A stretch of 64,000 nt of DNA from Megaleporinus macrocephalus. Taxonomy: Eukaryota > Chordata > Actinopteri > Characiformes > Anostomidae. A model generated the notes under the pieces. The model worked only from the letters and a program-made list of their open reading frames with translations, had not been told where the DNA came from and made no database searches. The translations under genes were made by a program, and so were the position numbers. Position 1 is the stretch's first letter. Every line of letters starts with the position of its first letter. Of this stretch, positions 56,205 through 64,000 are shown piece by piece. The DNA is taken from the NCBI GenBank assembly GCA_021613375.1, contig CM038725.1, forward strand, positions 10,911,089 to 10,975,088, given 5' to 3'.

Positions 56205-57760
56205 TATACAGGCTAATGGCAGACATTATGAGGTAGTATAGATTGATTTTTCTTGCATTCCTGTGCATCATAGTGAAGACAAAAGTGAAAATAAGTGAAA
56301 ATAATTGAACACGTCCTTTATAGGTAACAAACTTAAATATGGTACATGTCTGCAAACTGTAGAGCCCAATTTCTAGTGTAATTTATTAGGAAAATAAAAA
56401 CATATATCTGTAGTGCCAGATTTTATATTTACTTAAGAGCTCATTTGACCAAGTGCACCCAAACTTGTACATGTATACAAGCTCTGTTTTTCTCTACCTC
56501 TACTACTGTAGGCTGAATATGCAGATATATGTTAATGTAGTGGTTTTGGTAAATGAGTTGATGGTACTCATTCATCTACAGTATCACAGGTACCGGGGAT
56601 ACAGTTCTTCCAGACCTGACAGGTACATCATGCACGCCTACAAGTGCAGTCGTTAAATGCTGTAGAAGATGTCCTTCATTTTTGGAAAAAAACAACATAT
56701 ACTCATGTATCATGTTAACAGCCTGAGCGTGAGTGTGTTAAAAGCACATTAGACAATGGCATTTTTCCAAGAGATGTCCTCATAATGGCCTCATTGTATC
56801 CATCTGCATGTTGTATTTGTCCAATAATCATATCCAGATTTAGGCTTGTGTACCATGCGCTTCGGCTGGCAAGTTTAACTCCAGTAATCAGGTGCCATTG
56901 TCAGAATCTTGTGGTGCCAATTGCTACTTAGCTGCATTCATTAGCACAGAAAAACATCACGCAACATGCCAGCAGATGCTCTGATTGGTCAGGTGAGACA
57001 TGAGCTTTTGCAGACTGCTTTCTGAGGTTGAGAAGTTTGAAGAAGCAAAGTGATACTTTGTTACAAGTTTAGCACAAACTAAGAACTTCAAGTGTCTTCA
57101 TCTTTACTATGTGCTGGTGTTTTTTTCTGTCCTGTCTGATCATGGGCCATGGTCATGAGGATGAATAATTAGTAATAGCAACTGGGGCTGGTTTGAGATG
57201 AACTGTGTCTCAACTTGGTGGTCAGTTGGAGTTACTATTACCAAAATGTAAACTAATAACCACAAATGCTAATATAGGCTATGTGCTGTACTCGGCACAG
57301 TGTCTATATGGTGGTCAGTAGAGGTCTTATGCTGGCTTTAACGTTTATGAAACATTTTGAAACCTACATGAAGCTATGTTGCACCTGAGTTGCATAAAGT
57401 TACTTGAAACGGCAACAGTCACAACCATAAAATGGCCAGTCAAACCAGAGTTAATGCAAGTTAATGCGGAAGTTCTAACAAAAAAGAAACGAAAAAATGC
57501 CCCCCCAGTGTTGTCATGGAAAATACCATGAATAGGCTGTATGTAAGCCCCAGCTGGGTTATACCCATAGGCTCCAATTAGACTACATTCATGAGCCTGG
57601 ACAAATGAAGGAGATAAAAAGGCCTTGATTCTAAGTTTAGAATATGCATTTGGTGACTGTTCATTGGGAACTCTTAATAAGCGGCCCAAAGAGTTGCCGA
57701 TGCGGGTGAAGCGGGCCCTCTTCAGGCTCAAAAATAAATAAATCAATAAAAATAACAGAG
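56205..57760. other. Unique sequence, no gene seen
   Basis: The 133-residue minus-strand frame at 57345-57746 and smaller ones have no recognised domain. 56660-57330 is ordinary AT-rich DNA. Confidence 0.35.
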
Positions 57761-57769
57761 AGATAACAA

Positions 57770-58600
57770 AACATTTAGGAGTGGCCAGATCAAGAATTCC
57801 TTAAAGAAGGTATGAACTATTGAGCTCAGCAACATCAAATGGTTTGGAAGATCATAGAAGACAACTAAAGTGAATGAGCTCTTTCCATGCTTAAGAAAAA
57901 CCACTTCACAACATATAGTAAAGTCAAAGACATACTAGAGGAGGCAGGCACATAAAGTCCCAAAGTCTAAATCAAGAGATGCCTTCATGAATGTAAATAC
58001 ATCAAACCATAGGTAACAATCAAAAAGAGATTAGACTTTGCTAGGAAACATCTAGACACTTCCCTGGACAGATAAAACCAGGATTAAACTATACCACAAT
58101 AATGGAAAGAGAACTGAGAAGAAAAGGAATAGCTCATGATCCAAAGCATCATCTGTCAAACATGGCGGAGGCAGCGTTATGGCATGGTCATGCATGGCTG
58201 CCAGTGTAACTGGGCCATTGGTGATTATTGGTGATGTGACGGCTCATAGAAGTAGCAGTATGAACTCTGAAGTGTACACAGCTGCTCAAATTCAGTCAAA
58301 TATTCCAAAACTGATAGGATGGGGCCTTGCAGATGAATGATGACCCAAACTTTGACATTAAAAGTAACCCAAAGGCTTCTTAAGGAAAGAGAAATGGATG
58401 AGTCAGTGACCTGGCGTATCCCAACTGAGCATGCTCTTCGATTACTGAAGACAAAACTGAAGGCAGAAAGGCCACAAACATGCATCCAGCAATGGCCATA
58501 TTCCCATATCAATTCAATTGTGTCCCTTTTTAAAAATACTTCTCGACCTGACTCTATTTCTTTTACGTTATATTCAAGAACCAGTTAATCCTATAAATCC
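57770..58600 (+). pseudogene. Tc1-like transposase remnant
   Basis: Segments of one Tc1-like gene occur in order: GATCAAGAATTCCTTAAAG, GGTTTGGAAGATCATAGAAG, AAATCAAGAGATGCCTTCAT, TTAGACTTTGCTAGGAAACA, CCTGGACAGATAAAACCAGG, AAGCATCATCTGTCAAACAT, a GGCGGAGGCAGCGTTATGGC segment (the G-G-G-S-V-M-x-W motif after the first Asp) and ACTGAAGACAAAACTGAAGG. Many stops and indels; no intact frame. The best preserved pieces span the region between the DNA-binding domain and the DDE core. Confidence 0.8.
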
Positions 58601-59995
<1,395 letters not shown>

Positions 59996-60050
59996 ATTTT
60001 TTTATTTTTATATTTAAATATATATATATATATATAAATATATATATACA
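59996..60050. repeat. Degenerate AT-rich simple repeat
   Basis: TTTTTTTATTTTTATATTTA then AT units, at the right edge of the R3 copy. R3 is thus flanked by AT-rich simple sequence on both sides here. Confidence 0.8.
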
Positions 60051-60131
60051 AAACACATGCCCTAACTACAATCACCCCCACGCCTCCAAAAAAAACCCTA
60101 TTTTGATTCATTGGTCCCACAAGAAACTTTT

Positions 60132-60850
60132 CTACTTCACCTCAGAGATGTGAATGAGCTTAGGTCCACAGAAGGCAGCAGTGGTGTTTTTTTTTTTTTG
60201 GATCCTGCTTAAATTGGTTTCTTCTTTGCATTGTAGAGTTTTGACTTGCTTTTGTGGAGCAGCAACAAACTGTGTCTTGTCTTTGACAATTTTTTTTGGA
60301 AAGTGTGAACTCCAGGCAGTGATTTCCACTACAGAATCATGTCTGTTTTTAATGCAGTGCTGCCTGAGGGCCCAAAATCCCAACCATCTAAAATTGATTT
60401 CTGGCCTTTGTTCTGAATCTTTTACTGGACTGTAGATGATGAGATTTCCAAGTTCTTTGCTATTTTACATTAAGAAACATTATTCCTGAATTGGTGCAGT
60501 CTTTCAGAGAGTGGTGGCCCCTCCCCAACTCTACAACTCTGGGATGCTCTTTTTATACCCAGTCATGGTACTGACCTGTTGCGAATTAATGGAACCCGGT
60601 GGGTTCACACAATCCAGAAACACAGCCGGATTCTCTGGACCAGAACGTATGCTGTTTAAAGGAGAGCTGATGCAATAGAGTGGTAAACATGATCCCTTCC
60701 CATATTGTTGTTTTTTTTTTTTTTATGAAGTTTGATATGGGGTTTATTAAGTGTATTCTGATTTTATTTTCCATAGCATCCCAACTGTTTTTGGGATGGA
60801 GCTGTAGTTTCAGTGCAAAACTAAAAAAAAAAGAATACCATAAATTGTAG
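60132..60850 (-). pseudogene. Tc1-like transposase remnant, minus strand
   Basis: The minus-strand frame 60132-60383 contains LRQHCIKNRHDSVVEITAW, a near-exact match to my memory of the helix-turn-helix region of a fish Tc1-like transposase. Lysine-rich KEETNLSRIQKKK follows, without the catalytic domain. Plus-strand DNA up to 60840 (CCTGAATTGGTGCAGTCTTT, GGGATGCTCTTTTTATACCC, TGACCTGTTGCGAATTAATG) is the upstream part of the same element. Poly-T runs at 60186-60200 and 60710-60724. Confidence 0.75.
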
Positions 60851-61095
60851 CTACATCTTTTCACCAGACTCACATAGCTAAAAACTGAAATAGTAAAAAA
60901 AATAAGAGTTTAAATAATTCGAACATCAATGCATTCTGTTTTAATTTGCACCACATTATATATAATGACATTCAGACTATGTGCTTGTAGGCTCACATAA
61001 CATGGAATGTCCATTGGTTGTGAAGGAGGAGCCAATTTGGTTGGGATGCATTTTTTCATGGTAACAGTTATCATCCCATTGATCACATGTTGCTA
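60851..61095. other. AT-rich spacer
   Basis: No recognised content. Confidence 0.35.
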
Positions 61096-61099
61096 ATAT

Positions 61100-61486
61100 T
61101 GTCACGTCCTGCCCTGTTTTCCTACCTGTCTGTCTTTGTTTACATTCCCTTGTCTGTCCCATGTGCTTGTCTCTACGTCTGCCATGTGGTTCTGTTTATG
61201 TTTTTGTCATGTGCTCCTTGTCTCCGCCCCTCACCTGCATCTCATCTGTGCCCCCACCTATTGTCCTCAGGTTTTTCTTGTTCCCTCCTGTTAGTCTGTG
61301 CATATATACATCCTGTTTTGCCCTCTCCTTTGTGGTTTGTTTTCTGTGATTCCCGTGTTTCTCTGGTTGCCTTCCTGATTCCGGTTTGTTTGCTTTTGTG
61401 TTTTGTGTTTGTTTTGTTTGTTTATTAAAAGTAATTTGTTTAAACTTGCGTTTGCGTCCTCGTCTCCTCGTCTGCCCATGTGATAA
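61100..61486 (-). mobile_element. R4 repeat, inverted copy
   Basis: It starts TGTCACGTCCTGCCCTGTTT, the reverse complement of the right end of 55746-56204, and runs through CCATGTGCTTGTCTCTACGT, TCTCCGCCCCTCACCTGC and CATCCTGTTTTGCCC to TTTATTAAAAGTAATTTG and TCTGCCCATGTGATA. The overlapping plus-strand frames are products of this pyrimidine-rich composition. Confidence 0.7.
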
Positions 61487-62518
61487 ATATTCACTTTCTT
61501 TTACTTTAGCACACATACTAACAAAAACCATGGACCTGGATCACTTTTATAAGACTTCCCCTACACTTCTGGTCAAATTCTGAAGAAGACTGTAACAGAC
61601 AAACTACATCAAATTCAGAACCTCTGTAGCCTTTAAGCTTTGCAGTTATACAGAACAAATGAATAAACCGGAATTGGCCAAAAACTAACAATGTGGCAAA
61701 GAAGATGGGCTCTGAGATCCTTTATAGACTGACTGAAACTAAATGCCATTCAAGTTCTGGCATGTATTGAGAAAGCAGAGCGGAGCCTCGTATAGAGACA
61801 GCTTTATAGCTGCATTCATAATGCAGAGGGACCCAACTTTTTGAAACTGGCAACATTAAAGCTCATTTGATGCAACGTTCCAGACTCCTCTGCTTCACTT
61901 TCATGCTTTGTTTTGCAGAACTGCTATACAACAGCCACATAATATGAGAAGAAATGTGTCATCACGAATGACATAACGACTCAGATGATCCACATCACTT
62001 TTGATAACATACACCATCTTGCGCTCCACTGTTTAATTCAGCTGCCACTCTCCAGCAGTCGTCCTGGAAATTTGCCTCCAAACGACCCATAAGCACCTCG
62101 ATCGCAGATATTTGGATGCCAGAATCTTGCTTTATGTCCTTCCTGTGGTTGCCACTACCTCAGATCGTGGGCGTATTTTTCTTATTTATGAAGACGACGT
62201 TCTGTTTGCATGCTCCGACGTTGGAGTGCTTTGTTGCATTCCCCAGCCATAGCAAACTCTATTCTCCTCAAGCTGAAGTAAACGATGACAGAAGGCTTCT
62301 GCCAATAGCAGAACAATGTGTTGCGGTTTGCCAGGAAGTTTGTCGGTGCAGGTTGACAGGTTATGGCAGTAGTGGAGGAAGCTGCTCCTGAGCCCTTCAT
62401 TTCCCTAATCAGCCAAATGACAGCGCAGGCAGGTGGCGGCTGCCCAGGTCATGACCCCCCGCGGTGATGGATGTGCCGTCAGTGAGGAGGGTAAGCAGCT
62501 ACTACAGCTACCTGTCAC
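61487..62518. other. Unique block, candidate conserved sequence near 62000-62430
   Basis: Non-repetitive sequence such as CGTCCTGGAAATTTGCCTCC, AACGACCCATAAGCACCTCG and GACGACGTTCTGTTTGCATG. Open frames exist on both strands (62116-62391 plus, 62182-62400 minus) but neither has a domain. A conserved non-coding element is the best guess, unproven. Confidence 0.3.

Positions 62519-62522
<4 letters not shown>

Positions 62523-62551
<29 letters not shown>
62523..62551. repeat. (AC)n microsatellite
   Basis: About 14 AC units with one AT interruption. Confidence 0.95.
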
Positions 62552-62777
62552 GTCACCTGCAGTGTGATGCCCTGCACTGAGCTACAGGCAGATGTTCATT
62601 TGTTCAGTATAGGAGCATTTCATAGATCTAGTGTTAAAAAAGAAGAGAGGAGCATCCATAAAGCAAATCTATACATTGTTACACTTACCATACACAGAAT
62701 GATACAATATCTTGAAAAATTTTAAATCTAGTCAATATATATATTATTTCTTATTCTGAGGCTGCTGTAAGAACGTT

Positions 62778-63117
62778 ATAAGACACACTACAGTGCAAAA
62801 AGTCTAAGTTCATCGTTTAAAAGCCTTAATCTTAGAAGTAAGTGTATTTTTTAACAGTAAGAACACCAGATATCATTAGAACAGATGTAAATAACCATAA
62901 ATACAAAACAAAGTAGCATAAATGTCTTATTTAGAAATATCTCGAGCTCCAGTTTGAAGAACAAAGTGTAGTTCCAGATTTCTCCTGGACGCCCCAGACA
63001 TTGTATGAATGTATTCAGTTCCTTCAGCAGCAATCTAGATTTAGCTTAATGAAGTACTGAGCAGTCAAAGCAGGTATTAGAGGAGAACTGTAAATAATAC
63101 TGGGTTGTTTCCACAAG
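62778..63117 (-). repeat. R1 interspersed repeat, inverted, uninterrupted copy
   Basis: Its reverse complement has AACCCAGTATTATTTACAG, TTCTCCTCTAATACCTGC, ACTTCATTAAGCTAAATCTA, CATTCATACAATGTCTGGGG, CGTCCAGGAGAAATCTGG and CTAATGATATCTGGTGTTCT, then TAAAGATTAAGG-like sequence. Neither the SINE of copy a nor the hAT-like block of copy b is present, so it serves as the empty-site control. Confidence 0.8.
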
Positions 63118-63193
63118 GAGAAGCTTGGAAAGGGTTAAATAAGCATATGTAATTACTGTATTAAAACTTTTTGAATGTTAAAAAATATATAAG

Positions 63194-63194
<1 letters not shown>

Positions 63195-63250
<56 letters not shown>
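63195..63250. repeat. (AT)n microsatellite
   Basis: About 28 AT units flanked by AAGCT at the left and GCTCTGAGC at the right. Confidence 0.97.
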
Positions 63251-63251
<1 letters not shown>

Positions 63252-63453
63252 CTCTGAGCTCTGTTCTGACTGGTCCTGGACTGAAACACTACTTGTAATG
63301 TCTAAAAAAAATTCAGTATCCAGTTGTCCATGATATAAGTCCGTTATGCAGTTCTGTCTGGAATTTATCCCGTTGCCAAACACAGTGGTTTGTTTTAGGT
63401 ATTACTATTCCCAATCAATAAAATGATCTGGCAACAGAACAAGGCACTTACAT

Positions 63454-63458
<5 letters not shown>
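63251..63458. other. Short unique stretch
   Basis: No recognised content. Confidence 0.35.
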
Positions 63459-63484
<26 letters not shown>

Positions 63485-63517
63485 GTAGGTTGATATATAT
63501 ATATATGTAGGTTGATG
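63459..63517. repeat. (AT)n tract duplicated with GTAGGTTGAT
   Basis: AT runs at 63459-63484 and 63493-63505, each followed by GTAGGTTGAT, showing a short tandem duplication at the edge of the R3 copy. Confidence 0.9.
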
Positions 63518-63668
63518 TTTATTTTTCGACACCTTTGAACACGACAGCTGCCTTTTACATTGTGTGAGGATTTCATGATGAATGGACCAATAGAAACACT
63601 CCAAAATGTCTGGTTCTATTGACTTACATTAAAAGTAAAGAAGGTTTTTGGCCTCTCCTGTTTAGACA
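63515..63668 (-). repeat. R3 MITE-like repeat, inverted copy
   Basis: GAACACGACAGCTGCCTTTT, ACATTGTGTGAGGATTTCAT, GATGAATGGACCAATAGAAA, CATTAAAAGTAAAGAAGG. Directly adjacent to AT repeats. Confidence 0.8.
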
Positions 63669-64000
63669 ATATATTGATATTCCTTTTTACCAATATGGAC
63701 CTCTTCAAAGTCTGAAGTTTACTTCTTTAGTTCTGCACTGTTGGTATGAAGCTAATGTAGCCTAGCTAATGAGCAAAATAAGCTTAGAGCCACTAATTTA
63801 GCAAACTGCATACACCATTACACATTAAACCTAATCTGAAATAGACCTGCTTATGCGCTTTCAATTTGTACAAACAAAAGCATTACATAGTTAACTGCCT
63901 GGCAGCTAACATTACCTACAATCTACTCTTCTCCCTTTTCATACATAAGCAAGTATATCAGAGATTACTTAAAGGGGTTGCCCATTATTTTTCAAAATCT
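63669..64000. other. Unique AT-rich sequence to the window end
   Basis: No gene or repeat recognised. Confidence 0.35.

Noticed and set aside
55949..56355. Cys/Leu-rich host proteins on the minus strand
   Set aside because: Compositional frames of the R4 element and its flank.
61087..61428. 113-residue signal-peptide-like protein
   Set aside because: Frame over the inverted R4 copy; hydrophobicity comes from the pyrimidine-rich strand.

Overview
This is vertebrate nuclear DNA, almost certainly from a teleost fish. It is AT-rich. It carries long (AT)n tracts, decayed Tc1/mariner-like transposase fragments of the kinds common in fish, hAT-type non-autonomous elements with 8-bp target duplications, fish-type non-LTR retrotransposon remnants, and a tRNA-headed SINE whose 3' end carries GGAT/GATG repeats. 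I suspect an ostariophysan (characin, catfish or electric fish group), because the foldback family with CACCRATCAGCCATAA-type ends is remembered as abundant there. That placement is weak. I see no intact host protein-coding gene, no tRNA or rRNA gene and no CRISPR array. The window reads as an intergenic desert or the inside of a very large intron.

Layout. 0-5 kb: an (AT)n tract, a foldback element, and three copies of a repeat family called R1 here, two of them split by younger insertions. 5.3-7.3 kb: a minisatellite of about 80 copies of a 24/25-bp unit, apparently amplified from a transposon terminal inverted repeat. 7.3-16 kb: unique DNA with scattered repeats, a second foldback copy holding a nested element, and decayed Tc1 remnants. 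16-18.4 kb: a SINE with a clear target duplication, then a 33-bp minisatellite sitting in the 3' UTR of a minus-strand LINE. 18.4-31 kb: unique blocks, microsatellites, TGTCACG-ended repeats and an L1-like LINE remnant. 31.8-36.2 kb: a full-length foldback element split by a hAT-like insertion, two LINE remnants end to end, a 61-bp minisatellite, and a SINE with a 13-bp duplication. 36-41 kb: a 963-bp hAT element with a dead BED zinc finger, and a CpG-rich unique block. 41.5-48.4 kb: (AT)n tracts, fragments, and a 680-bp element with nearly perfect inverted repeats. 48.4-53.9 kb: a LINE reverse transcriptase pseudogene with a YADD motif, a 42-bp minisatellite, a hybrid foldback element and a Tc1 remnant. 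54-64 kb: unique, possibly conserved blocks, more Tc1 fragments, TGTCACG-ended repeats, and an inverted R1 copy.

Nothing here works as an operon or pathway. The organising logic is the order of insertion events. Several nested insertions can be read directly by comparing related copies within the window, and all four minisatellites lie in or beside repeat-derived sequence. Repeat families without a name I am sure of are labelled R1-R11 for this window only.
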